Source: Hymenobacter sp. APR13 (GTDB lineage: Bacteria > Bacteroidota > Bacteroidia > Cytophagales > Hymenobacteraceae). Taken from it: a stretch of 64,000 nt of DNA. Shown one piece after another: positions 18,208 to 26,338 of the stretch (position 1 is its first letter; each line of letters starts with the position of its first letter). Where the stretch lies: assembly GCF_000737515.1 (NCBI RefSeq), contig NZ_CP006587.1, positions 4,459,001 through 4,523,000 on the forward strand, read 5' to 3'. Under the pieces are notes generated by a model that was given only the letters and a program-made list of their open reading frames with translations, made no database searches and was not told the origin of the DNA. Both the position numbers and the translations under genes were made by a program.

Positions 18208-18333
18208 CGGGATAGGGATAAAGGGAAATTGCCGGGCCGGTAAGATAGCAGGCTCGTCGGACTGCGGGCTGGATTCGTCGTATGGCTCGCGCGTATGGCT
18301 TGCCACACGTTACACGCGTGGTTACCTTCACGC

Positions 18334-20430
18334 ATGATCATCTGTCGTTGGGTGCCGTTGTTGGGTGTTTTGCTGTTGCTGTCCGGCCCATTGGCCCGGG
18401 CCCAGAGCCCCGAATCTGCCCCGCTGAAGCGCGCCCTCGCCCAAGCCACTTCCGACACGGCCCGCGTGCTGCTGCTGGCCGACCTGAGCGCCACTTACCG
18501 CTACTCCCGCTTCGACTCGGTGCGCTACTACGCCCAGCGCGGACTGCGGCTGGCCCGCCGTATCGGGTTCCGCCGGGGCGAGGGGCGCTGCCTGTCGAGG
18601 CTGGGCATTCTGATGGGCGAGCGGGGCAACCTGCCCGCCGCCTTGCGCATCAACCTGCAGGCGCTGCAGCTCAACGAGGACAGCCACGACCTGGCCGGCA
18701 CAGCCCGCACCCTCAACCAGACCGGCCTGCTCTACTTCGCCCTCGACGATTTTCGGCCGGCGCTGCGCTATTTCTTTAGGGCGCTGCAGCTGTATGAGCA
18801 AAGCGGCAGCACCGACGATTCGCAGCTAATCAGCGTGCTCACCAACCTGGGCGCCAGCTACGAGGGCCTGCACCAGCTGGATTCCACGGCCTACTTCCTC
18901 GACCGGGCGCACGCCATCACCATTGCCCCGCACCCGCGCGGCTGGAGCTGCTGGGGCAATCCGCTGCCTTACGTATTGCGCGAAATTGGCCTGCTGCATG
19001 CTTCGCGCGGCCAAACGGTCCAAGCCATTGTCTACTATCACCGCAGTGCCGCAGCGTCGGTACCCGAAAACGACCAGCGCAGCCGCAGCCGGGCCTATCA
19101 GTACCTGGCCGAGCTCTACCGCTCCCGCCAGCTGCCCGATTCCAGTATCTTCTACGCCCGGCAGGCGCTGACGGTAGGACAAAAGCTGCCGTTTATGCTG
19201 GGCGTGATGCGCAATAGTGCGTTGCTGGCTAATGCCTTCGAGGCCCAGCGCCGACCCGACAGCACGCTCAAGTACCTGCGCATCATGCTTACGGCCCAGG
19301 ACAGCCTGCACGACCCGCAGCGCATCAAGCAGCTCGATGCCATCGGCTTTGCCGAACAGCAGCGCCTGCGCCAGCTGGAAGAAGAAACCAGCCGCTTCAA
19401 TGCCTCGCTCCGCCTGTATCTGCTGTGGGCCGGGCTGGGCATCATGGCCCTCACGGCCTTGCTGCTGGGCGCTTTTGTATGGCGGCAGCGCCGCGCCAAC
19501 CAGGTGTTGCGCCAACTCAACGAGCAGGTAACGGAGCAGAAAAGCCAGCTCACCCAGCAGCGCGACCGGCTGGCCCACATGCTACAGGAGCTGCGGGCGG
19601 CCCAGAGCCAGCTGGTACTGCGTGAGAAGATGGCCACGCTGGGCGAGCTGATGACGGGGGTGGCGCAGGAGATTCAGAACCCGATCAGCAATGTGAAAAA
19701 CCTAGCGGCCATCAGTGTGGCCCTCTGCCAGGAAATCAGGGAGGAGCTGGCCAAGCTCCCGCTGGCCCTCGATGAGCAGCAGGACATTGAGGGCATGTTT
19801 GATAACCTGAGCCGCTACCAGTCGCGCATTGTCAAGCAAGGGCAGCGCGCCGACGACATTGTGGCCGGCATGCTGGACTACTCCAGCAACAGCCCCGCCC
19901 AGCGCCAGCCCACCGACCTCAACGTGCTGGCCAACGAGTATATGCGCCTCGTATATCACGACCAGCGCCTGAAAAACCGTCATTTCAACGCGGCGCTGCT
20001 GCCTCGGCTGTGGCCCGATCTGCCGATGGTTCCGCTCGTACGGCAGGATGTAGGCCGGGTGCTGGTGAGTTTGTTCACCAATGCCTTCTACGCTGTGCAG
20101 CAGCGCCAGCGCCAGGGCCTCGACGACGACTACGTGCCCCAGGTTCTGCTCAGCACCCAGCTTGTTGGCGACTACGTGGAGATTCGGGTGCGCGACAACG
20201 GCTTGGGCATTTCGGCGGCCGCCAAGGCCAACGTGTTTCAGCGCTTTTTCACGACCAAGCCCAGCGGCGAGGGTACGGGGCTCGGCTTGGCTGTCAGCTA
20301 CGATATCATCACCCGCGGCCACGGCGGCTCGTTGCGGGTGGAAAGCGTGGAGGGCGAGTACACCGAGTTCATCATACAGCTGCCTGTGGAAGCCAAGCCG
20401 CTGCCCACGGCCTGGACTGTTCCGGCTTAG
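18334..20430 (+). CDS. TPR sensor histidine kinase lacking the phospho-accepting histidine
   Basis: A 698-residue protein with a signal peptide (MIICRWVPLLGVLLLLSGPLARAQ) and about 330 residues of TPR-type helical repeats, probably periplasmic. One membrane span follows (LYLLWAGLGIMALTALLLG), then a coiled coil and a kinase core. In the dimerisation helix the expected AHEI(R/Q)NP reads GVAQEIQNPISNVKNL. Codon CAG at 19666-19668 gives Q445 where His is invariant in active kinases. The ATPase domain looks intact (LFTNAFYAV, VRDNGLGIS, FFTTKPSGEGTGLGLAVSYD). It may be a pseudokinase, a phosphatase or an allosteric partner (inference). A near-match promoter (taccttca, 18322-18329) lies just before the start. 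Confidence 0.88.
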   Translation: MIICRWVPLLGVLLLLSGPLARAQSPESAPLKRALAQATSDTARVLLLADLSATYRYSRFDSVRYYAQRGLRLARRIGFRRGEGRCLSRLGILMGERGNLPAALRINLQALQLNEDSHDLAGTARTLNQTGLLYFALDDFRPALRYFFRALQLYEQSGSTDDSQLISVLTNLGASYEGLHQLDSTAYFLDRAHAITIAPHPRGWSCWGNPLPYVLREIGLLHASRGQTVQAIVYYHRSAAASVPENDQRSRSRAYQYLAELYRSRQLPDSSIFYARQALTVGQKLPFMLGVMRNSALLANAFEAQRRPDSTLKYLRIMLTAQDSLHDPQRIKQLDAIGFAEQQRLRQLEEETSRFNASLRLYLLWAGLGIMALTALLLGAFVWRQRRANQVLRQLNEQVTEQKSQLTQQRDRLAHMLQELRAAQSQLVLREKMATLGELMTGVAQEIQNPISNVKNLAAISVALCQEIREELAKLPLALDEQQDIEGMFDNLSRYQSRIVKQGQRADDIVAGMLDYSSNSPAQRQPTDLNVLANEYMRLVYHDQRLKNRHFNAALLPRLWPDLPMVPLVRQDVGRVLVSLFTNAFYAVQQRQRQGLDDDYVPQVLLSTQLVGDYVEIRVRDNGLGISAAAKANVFQRFFTTKPSGEGTGLGLAVSYDIITRGHGGSLRVESVEGEYTEFIIQLPVEAKPLPTAWTVPA

Positions 20431-20582
20431 CTCCGTTCCAGCCGCAAGGTGGTAGAGGCGCACACCTTGCTGTTCGCGCAACGGCGGCCGCAGTCCGGGT
20501 GGTTTGTGGCATATTTGCGGCCTCAACGCGTCCTGTTCTTCTTCCCACCCGGCGGCCGTGGTGCCGCCTTCCCTCCTGCCCT

Positions 20583-21497
20583 ATGTCTGCTGCCTTCCGC
20601 ACCATCGTTCCTTCCGAGCTAAGCCCTTCCGACTGGCACCCGTTTATGGTGGGGGCCGTGGCCCCGCGCCCGGTGGCCTTCGTGAGCACCGTGGCCGCCG
20701 ACGGCAGCGTGAACCTGAGCCCTTACAGCTTCTTCAACTGTTTCGGCTCCAATCCGCCCATCCTGGCGTTTTCGCCCGCCAACCGTGTGCGCGACAACTC
20801 GCAGAAGCATACCCTGCAGAACGTGCGCGAAGTGGCAGAGTGCGTGGTCCACATCTGCGACTACGCCATGGTGGAGCAGATGTCGCTGGCCAGCACCGAA
20901 TATGCCAAGGGTGTGAATGAGTTCGTGAAAGCCGGTTTTACGCAGGCGTCCAGCCAGCTGGTGCGGCCGCCGCGCGTGCTGGAAGCCCCGGCCGCCTTCG
21001 AGTGCGTGGTAGAGCAGGTGATTGAGCTGGGACAGAACAACGGCGCCGGCAACCTGGTGCTGTGCCGCGTGGTGCTGGCCCACTTCCGCGAAGACATCAT
21101 CCTGCCCTCCGGTATCGGCATCGACCCGCGCAAGCTCGACGCCGTGGCCCGCCTCGGCGGCGACTGGTACAGCCGCTCGGCCGAAACCCTGTTCGAAGTG
21201 CCCAAGCCCAACCGCCGCCTCGGCATCGGCTTCGACCAGCTCCCGACCTACCTGCGCGAGTCCACCATCCTGACCGGCAACAACCTGGGCCGCCTCGCCA
21301 ACATCGAAGCCGAAGCCATGCCCACGCCCGAGCAGGTGCAGGCGTTCCGCCAGGATCCAATGGTGAGCTACACCCTCAGCAAACATGCCGCCGACCAGTC
21401 CGAGCAACGCCGCCAATTGATCCTGCTGGGCCAGAAGCTGCTGGAAGAAGGTAATATGCCGGACGCGTGGAAAGTGCTGCTGCTGGCCGCGGAGTAG
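20583..21497 (+). CDS. Flavin reductase-like (FMN-binding split barrel) protein
   Basis: A 304-residue protein starting at ATG 20583 (MSAAFRTIVPSELSPSDWHP). The N-terminal 200 residues match the flavin reductase-like domain, with the characteristic MVGAVAPRPVAFVSTVAADG and NLSPYSFFNCFGSNPP segments that contact FMN. The roughly 100-residue C-terminal extension (LPTYLRESTILTGNNLGRLA ...) is seen in the longer members. The reaction partner is unknown. A near-consensus box (catatttg, 20510-20517) precedes the gene, so it can be transcribed independently of the TPR kinase 150 bases upstream. Confidence 0.85.
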   Translation: MSAAFRTIVPSELSPSDWHPFMVGAVAPRPVAFVSTVAADGSVNLSPYSFFNCFGSNPPILAFSPANRVRDNSQKHTLQNVREVAECVVHICDYAMVEQMSLASTEYAKGVNEFVKAGFTQASSQLVRPPRVLEAPAAFECVVEQVIELGQNNGAGNLVLCRVVLAHFREDIILPSGIGIDPRKLDAVARLGGDWYSRSAETLFEVPKPNRRLGIGFDQLPTYLRESTILTGNNLGRLANIEAEAMPTPEQVQAFRQDPMVSYTLSKHAADQSEQRRQLILLGQKLLEEGNMPDAWKVLLLAAE

Positions 21498-21513
21498 ACG
21501 CCGCGCACCAGAA

Positions 21514-22014
21514 TCAGGGCAGCTGCAATTCCGGGCGGCACTGCTGCACTTGCTCCAGCAAGAGGGAGTCAATTTGTTGGTGCTGGCGAAAGGAGCCGTA
21601 AAATTTCAGAGAATCGTAATAACCAGGGCGCCAGCGGGTATCGTAGAAGGCTCCGATCCGGCGGGTGGAATCGTAAGAATCGAATGCCAGGTACAGAATC
21701 GGCCCGCATTGCCCGGCCTGGAAATCAGTGATGCGGGCCAAGTCGGTGCTGCCCACCAGCAGGTACGGTCCGGTCTGCCGCTGGCCGCGGTAGCTCAGTT
21801 CATAGTCCACGGCCGTCGTCCAGTCGAACTCGTTGGCTTGATATAAGGTGAACATCCACCCTTCCGGCCCGGCCGGCAGCCGGCCCACGTAGCGGTAGTC
21901 TCCCTCAGTCAATAGCGTGCGGCCCAACACGTACAGCCATGCGCAGGCCACTACCGCCAACTCCAGGCGGGCAGCCCAGCGGCGCAACAGGGGCGGCTGA
22001 AGCTTAGGGCTCAT
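21514..22014 (-). CDS. Unknown protein with N-terminal membrane anchor
   Basis: A 166-residue protein, family not recognised. One hydrophobic helix near residues 16-36 (RLELAVVACAWLYVLGRTLL) is followed by a soluble region rich in Tyr, Asp and Gly (GDYRYVGRLPAGPEGWMF; LAFDSYDSTRRIGAFYDTRW). It would sit in the inner membrane with the C-terminal part outside the cytoplasm. Its ATG overlaps the TGA of the upstream gene by 4 bases, implying coupled translation. It converges on the flavin reductase gene with a 16-base gap. Confidence 0.65.
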   Translation of the reverse strand: MSPKLQPPLLRRWAARLELAVVACAWLYVLGRTLLTEGDYRYVGRLPAGPEGWMFTLYQANEFDWTTAVDYELSYRGQRQTGPYLLVGSTDLARITDFQAGQCGPILYLAFDSYDSTRRIGAFYDTRWRPGYYDSLKFYGSFRQHQQIDSLLLEQVQQCRPELQLP

Positions 22015-22526
22015 CGGTCAACAGGCAGCAGCCGGAAATACTTCGTTTTCAGCCGGCGCGCCAGATAAGACGGCAGCGGCTGGCCCTGCGCGTATGCTTC
22101 GGTTACGCGCTGGTACTGCTGCGGCCCGAACCGGCTGAGCCGGAAGAGGCCGTAGCCGGCCATCAGCCCGCCCAGCAGCAGGTCGCCGTTGGCCTCCTGC
22201 TGCTGGGCCTGGTAGGATTGCTTGTCGGTTTTCTTCGCGGCAGACAGCGCCAGTGCCGTTTTTTCTACGGCGGCTGTAGTCATCAGGCCGGCCCCCGTCT
22301 GCAGCCAGCCACGGGTGGCCCTGGAGCGCTGCACAAACAGGTGCTGTACCGCCCGCAAGGTATCCGAACGGTCGTAGCGGGCGGTGCTCAATCCGGAGTG
22401 GGCCACGGCGGCGGCGGCCGACGACGACGATGCGGCCGGCGTGGTAGCAGCCAGGGTTTGCGCGAAGACAGGAGCGCTGCAAGTCAGCCACAGCCCGGCC
22501 ACGGCCGATACGTAACATCTGGTCAT
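22011..22526 (-). CDS. Secreted protein of unknown function
   Basis: A 171-residue protein starting at ATG 22526 with a signal peptide (MTRCYVSAVAGLWLTCSAPV, cleavage expected after FAQ). An Ala/Ser-rich linker follows. Helical segments GLMTTAAVEKTALALSAAKK and NGDLLLGGLMAGYGLFRLSR could insert into or lie on a membrane. The C-terminus has a basic stretch (YLARRLKTKYFRLLPVDR). I recognise no family. It is coupled by a 4-base overlap to the gene at 21514-22014, which suggests a two-protein envelope unit. Confidence 0.6.
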   Translation of the reverse strand: MTRCYVSAVAGLWLTCSAPVFAQTLAATTPAASSSSAAAAVAHSGLSTARYDRSDTLRAVQHLFVQRSRATRGWLQTGAGLMTTAAVEKTALALSAAKKTDKQSYQAQQQEANGDLLLGGLMAGYGLFRLSRFGPQQYQRVTEAYAQGQPLPSYLARRLKTKYFRLLPVDR

Positions 22527-22812
22527 AGATAGAATAAGTAAAGTAGAAGTAAGGAAGGAAGCTGCCCCTGCCCGCGCACAAGCGCCAACGCCGCGGCGGG
22601 CAGCCACGCACAATATTCACACCAAATGCCCTTAAGTAGCAAGACATAAGGGCTAGGTATCCAGACAATCCCCGAATAATCGTCAATCAGACATTTGAAT
22701 AATGTCCGGCTACTTAAAACAAGTAGAGCCAGCGCTTCCGCGCCGGCCCTGCTCATCCGGAGTCGTCCACAAAATCCGTGTAATCCGCTGAAATCCGTGC
22801 TAATCCGTGATC
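22527..22812. repeat. Intergenic region with aatccgtg word repeat
   Basis: The part near 22768-22811 contains four loosely spaced copies of aatccg(tg/ct) and ends 2 bases before the ald stop codon. The same words form the arms of the element at 54804-54998. The rest (22527-22767) is a comparatively AT-rich stretch in its second half, with no gene or clear promoter that I can support. Confidence 0.6.
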
Positions 22813-24039
22813 CTAGTTGCGCACGGCAATCATCAGGCCTAGCTCCTTATAGCGCATGTTGAAGCGCTTGGCGATGGTGGCGTTGGTGAGCGAGCCTTTG
22901 TAGATGTAGACGCCGCTGCGGAAGTGCTCATTGGTGAACAGCACCTCGTTGATGCCGCCGTGCTGGCTGATTTCCTGCAGAATGGGCGTGAAGATGTTGC
23001 TCAGGGCGTTGGTCGCGGTACGCGGCACACGGCTCGCAATATTCGGCACGCAATAGTGAATCACGTCGTACTTGCGGAACACGGGCTTGCTGTGGCTAGT
23101 CATCTCGCTGGTTTCGAAGCAGCCACCCTGATCGATGCTCACATCGATGATGACCGAGCCGGGCGCCATGCTGCTGATCATGCTTTCGGGCACCATGAAC
23201 GGCACGCGGCCTTCCTCGGCGTTGAGGGCCCCAATCACCACGTCGGCGCGGCGCAGCTGCTGGCTGAGCGCAAACGTGTCGAGGGTGCTGGTGTAGAGCT
23301 GGGTGCCCAGGTTCTGCTTGAGGCGGCGCAGCTTGTAGAGGTGGTTGTCGAACACCTTCACCTCGGCGCCCAGGCCGGTGGCGGCGCGGGCGGCATACTC
23401 GGCCACCGTGCCGGCCCCCAGAATCACGACCTGCGACGGCGGCACGCCCGTGATGCCGCCCAAAATGATGCCCTTGCCCTCGTTGGAGCGCGCCAGATAC
23501 TCGGCCGCAATCAGCATGACCGTGGAGCCCGCAATTTCGCTCATGGCGCGCACCACCGGCCGCGCCCCGCTCGGGTCCTTAATCAGCTCGAAGCTGATGG
23601 CATTCACCTTCTTGCGGGTGAGGGCCATGACGTACTCGGCGGTAAGCGTGCCAAACTGCAGAGCCGAAATCAGGGTCTGGTTGGCTTTCAGAAACTGAAT
23701 CTCGTCGTGGGTGGGCGGCGCTACTTTCAGGATAAGGTCGGCCTCGTAGACTTCCTTTTGCGAGTAGGCAATAGTGGCGCCGGCCTCGGAGTAGTTATGG
23801 TCGGAGTATTTGCTGGGCTCCCCGGCCCCGCTTTCAATGATGATTTCGTGGCCTTCCTCCACCAGATGCTTCACGGCTTCGGGCGTGAGGCAGATGCGGT
23901 TTTCCTGCAGCGACGTTTCGCGCGGCAACCCGATGAACAGCTTGCGCTTCCGGGTTTCCACCGCCAGCATGGATTCCTGCGTGAAGTAGGCGCGGCCCGT
24001 AGCCAAGCCTTCAAATCCGGGAGGTACTGCGTCGGGCAT
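22813..24039 (-). CDS. ald: Alanine dehydrogenase
   Basis: NAD-dependent interconversion of L-alanine and pyruvate plus ammonia. The 408-residue protein starts at ATG 24039. It has the AlaDH/PNT N-terminal domain (LFIGLPRETSLQENRICLTP) and the NAD-binding motif VVILGAGTVAEYAARAA. C-terminal motifs DVSIDQGGCFETSE and YCVPNIASRVPRTAT are characteristic. The N-terminal extension of about 30 residues before KRKLFIGLP is common in Bacteroidota homologues. A repeat of the taattagta family lies just upstream of the start, and an aatccgtg repeat just downstream of the stop. Confidence 0.93.
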   Translation of the reverse strand: MPDAVPPGFEGLATGRAYFTQESMLAVETRKRKLFIGLPRETSLQENRICLTPEAVKHLVEEGHEIIIESGAGEPSKYSDHNYSEAGATIAYSQKEVYEADLILKVAPPTHDEIQFLKANQTLISALQFGTLTAEYVMALTRKKVNAISFELIKDPSGARPVVRAMSEIAGSTVMLIAAEYLARSNEGKGIILGGITGVPPSQVVILGAGTVAEYAARAATGLGAEVKVFDNHLYKLRRLKQNLGTQLYTSTLDTFALSQQLRRADVVIGALNAEEGRVPFMVPESMISSMAPGSVIIDVSIDQGGCFETSEMTSHSKPVFRKYDVIHYCVPNIASRVPRTATNALSNIFTPILQEISQHGGINEVLFTNEHFRSGVYIYKGSLTNATIAKRFNMRYKELGLMIAVRN

Positions 24040-24046
24040 AGTGGTT

Positions 24047-24146
24047 TGATTAGTAATTAGTAGTGAACAATCTGTAATGATTTTCTGACGGCCGGCACAG
24101 GCCAAGCCTCCAAATTCTTCATTATTAATTGCTGATTACTAATTCC
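24047..24146. repeat. Inverted 7-base word array (attagtaatta)
   Basis: Left part gattagtaattagtagtg at 24047-24064 and right part at 24117-24146 (attgctgattactaattcc) face each other. This is the same word family as 12318-12474. The right arm supplies the ISN tail and stop codon of tsaE. Confidence 0.7.
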
Positions 24147-24547
24147 CTGGAAGTGGGTCCGGTGACGGTGAGCGTGAGGAGTAGTCGTTCGGGGGGCAGC
24201 AGCGCCTCAATGCGGCTGGGCCACTCGATCAGGCAAAGATAGCCGGAATCGAAGTACTCCAACGCGCCAATGTCCTCGGCTTCGCCGGGATGGTTGAGGC
24301 GGTAGAAATCGAAGTGGTAAATAGGCTGGTTGCGGGCGTCGCGGTACTCGTTCACCAGCGAGAACGTGGGGCTGCTGACCTCGCCCTCGGGCACGCCCAG
24401 GCTAACGCACAGGGCCTTGATGAACGTGGTCTTGCCGGCCCCCATCTCGCCCTCGAAGCAAACGATGTTGTGGCCCTGCAGAGCGTCCCGCACCTGGTCG
24501 GCCACGGCGGGCAGGGCCTCTAGGCCCGGAATTGCGAGTGTCAGCAT
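24125..24547 (-). CDS. tsaE: tRNA threonylcarbamoyladenosine biosynthesis ATPase TsaE
   Basis: A 140-residue P-loop ATPase of the t6A modification complex (TsaB-TsaD-TsaE). Walker A is CFEGEMGAGKTTFIKAL (about residues 29-45). The family block SSPTFSLVNEY and the HFDFYRL motif are present, as is the C-terminal CLIEWPSRI. ATG 24547 gives a normal length. The last residues (ISN) and the stop are inside an intergenic repeat. A variant promoter box (taccttgc, minus strand, 24571-24578) lies 24 bases upstream. The start region is divergent from the aminotransferase gene. Confidence 0.94.
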   Translation of the reverse strand: MLTLAIPGLEALPAVADQVRDALQGHNIVCFEGEMGAGKTTFIKALCVSLGVPEGEVSSPTFSLVNEYRDARNQPIYHFDFYRLNHPGEAEDIGALEYFDSGYLCLIEWPSRIEALLPPERLLLTLTVTGPTSRELVISN

Positions 24548-24656
24548 AGGAATTAGAGCAGATTGGGGCCGCAAGGTAGCAGGTGGCCCGGACCTGTCGG
24601 GCATGCCTGAGGCACCCTTGTTGGTCGCCAGAATTTTTCCACCCTGCCGTTCTTCC

Positions 24657-24664
24657 TACATTTG
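24657..24664 (+). promoter_or_regulatory. Bacteroidota -7 box TACATTTG
   Basis: An exact TAnnTTTG box 23 bases before the aminotransferase ATG, with a T-rich -33 region (tttttcc at 24634-24640). Confidence 0.6.
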
Positions 24665-24687
24665 GCCGACCACAAACTGTCTTTCTC

Positions 24688-25944
24688 ATGCAAGTTTCGC
24701 GAATGGCCGGCAGCCTCATCGGCTCCGAAATCATCAAAATCGGCAACGAAGTAAACGACATGATCCGCCGGGGAGAGCAGATCTGCAACCTGACCATCGG
24801 CGACTTCGACCCCGCCATTTTCCCGATTCCGGCCGCCCTCGAAACCGAAATCACCAACGCCTACCAGGCCGGGCACACCAACTACCCGCCCGCCAACGGC
24901 ATGGCTGCCCTGCGCGAAGCCGCCACGGCCTTCACCAAGGAGCGCCTGGGCCTCGAATACTCCCCCAACGACGTGCTGGTGGCCGGCGGCTCGCGGCCCC
25001 TCATCTACGCCACCTACCTGGCCCTGGTGGACCCCGGCGACCGGGTGGTGTTTCCGGTGCCGAGCTGGAACAACAACCACTACTGCCACCTCTCGGGCGC
25101 CGAGCCGGTGATGGTGGAAACCCGGCCCGAAAACAACTTCATGCCCACGGCTGAGGAGCTGGCCCCGCACTTGGCCGGCGCCACGCTGCTGGCGCTCTGC
25201 TCGCCGCTCAACCCCACCGGCACGGTCTTCACCCGCGACAACCTGCTGGCCATCTGCGACCTGGTACTGGCCGAAAACCAGCGCCGCCAGCCCGGCGAAA
25301 AGCCGCTATACCTGCTCTACGACCAGATTTACTGGATGCTCACCTTCGGCCAGACCGAGCACTTCGACCCGGTGAACCTGCGCCCCGAGCTGCGCGACTA
25401 CGTGGTGTACATCGACGGCATCTCGAAATGCCTGGCCGCCACCGGCGTACGGGTGGGCTATGCGTTCGGGCCGGCCGTGGTGATTGACAAGATGAAGGCT
25501 ATTCTGGGCCACGTGGGCGCTTGGGCGCCCAAGGCCGAGCAGGTGGCCACCGCCAAATTCCTGCCCAACGCCCCGGCCGTCGATGGCTTCATCGGCGAGT
25601 TCAAAGAGAAGATTCAGCGCAGCCTGGATACGCTGCACGCGGGCCTGCAGGAGCTGAAAGCGGCCGGCTACCCCGTCGATTCCATTGTGCCCATGGGCGC
25701 CATCTACCTCACCGCCCGCCTCGATGTGCTGGGTAAAACCACCCCGGCCGGCCAGCTGCTCAGCACCACCAAAGAACTGACTTCTTACCTGATCAGCGAC
25801 GCCGGGCTGGCGCTGGTGCCGTTCAGCGCCTTCGGCACGGCTGGCATGGCGCCGTGGTTCCGCATGTCGGTGGGCGGCGCGTCGCTGGAGTCGATTGAGG
25901 CGGCGCTGCCCCGTTTGCGGGCCGCGTTGGACGCGCTGCGGTAA
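24688..25944 (+). CDS. Class I/II PLP-dependent aminotransferase
   Basis: A 418-residue fold-type I aminotransferase. ATG 24688 lies 23 bases after an exact promoter box. The substrate-pocket and cofactor motifs are ordered as in the AspC/AlaT group: HTNYPPANGMAALREA, VAGGSRPLIY, CSPLNPTGTVF (PLP ring region), LLYDQIYW (Asp to the pyridine N), and DGISKCLAATGVRVGY with the Schiff-base lysine K247. Substrate specificity cannot be read. The nearby alanine dehydrogenase is on the other strand, so a shared pathway is only a possibility. It ends at a terminator 60 bases downstream. Confidence 0.9.
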   Translation: MQVSRMAGSLIGSEIIKIGNEVNDMIRRGEQICNLTIGDFDPAIFPIPAALETEITNAYQAGHTNYPPANGMAALREAATAFTKERLGLEYSPNDVLVAGGSRPLIYATYLALVDPGDRVVFPVPSWNNNHYCHLSGAEPVMVETRPENNFMPTAEELAPHLAGATLLALCSPLNPTGTVFTRDNLLAICDLVLAENQRRQPGEKPLYLLYDQIYWMLTFGQTEHFDPVNLRPELRDYVVYIDGISKCLAATGVRVGYAFGPAVVIDKMKAILGHVGAWAPKAEQVATAKFLPNAPAVDGFIGEFKEKIQRSLDTLHAGLQELKAAGYPVDSIVPMGAIYLTARLDVLGKTTPAGQLLSTTKELTSYLISDAGLALVPFSAFGTAGMAPWFRMSVGGASLESIEAALPRLRAALDALR

Positions 25945-26007
25945 ATGGCTCTCTCGACAATAGTCTATATCCAGCGGCTACCCGCCGGGAAGTCCTTCTG
26001 TAGTAAT

Positions 26008-26039
26008 CCCCGGCCTATACGGCCGGGGGTTCTCTTTTT
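26008..26039 (+). terminator. Terminator of the aminotransferase gene
   Basis: The stem ccccggcc / ggccgggg has a five-base loop (tatac) and is followed by a T-rich tail (tctcttttt). The rest of the gap to 26338 is AT-rich around 26080-26160. It holds a near-consensus box (tatctttc, 26184-26191) for the next gene. Confidence 0.88.
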
Positions 26040-26338
26040 GGGCCATTTCTGGTTGGCGTCGTCCCTAATAGGGAAAATCCTTTACTATTTTTAAATACTT
26101 AAAAATCAGACTACAACAATCTGACGAATCCAATTATGAGAATTTCAGACCGGTTGTAATCTTGCCGGAAAGCGGTTTGTTGCTATCTTTCAGTAAGCAA
26201 AGCAGGCTGGCTTTCCGCTAACGCTACTTTGCGGCTATCCTTGTACTCTATTCTACCTGAGCTTCTGCCCCAATTAAGCCAAGCGCTCAGCTTGCCACCT
26301 ATTGCACGTTCCGTTTTCTCCCACCGGAAAGTGCACCC

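Noticed and set aside
20010..20582. An upstream extension of the flavin reductase-like frame
   Set aside because: It overlaps the TPR kinase 3' end in another frame and shows shadow composition. The family starts near ATG 20583.
24571..24578. taccttgc boxes (also at 54021-54028) as firm promoters
   Set aside because: They differ from TAnnTTTG in the last positions and lack a clear -33 element, so they are mentioned only as weak candidates.
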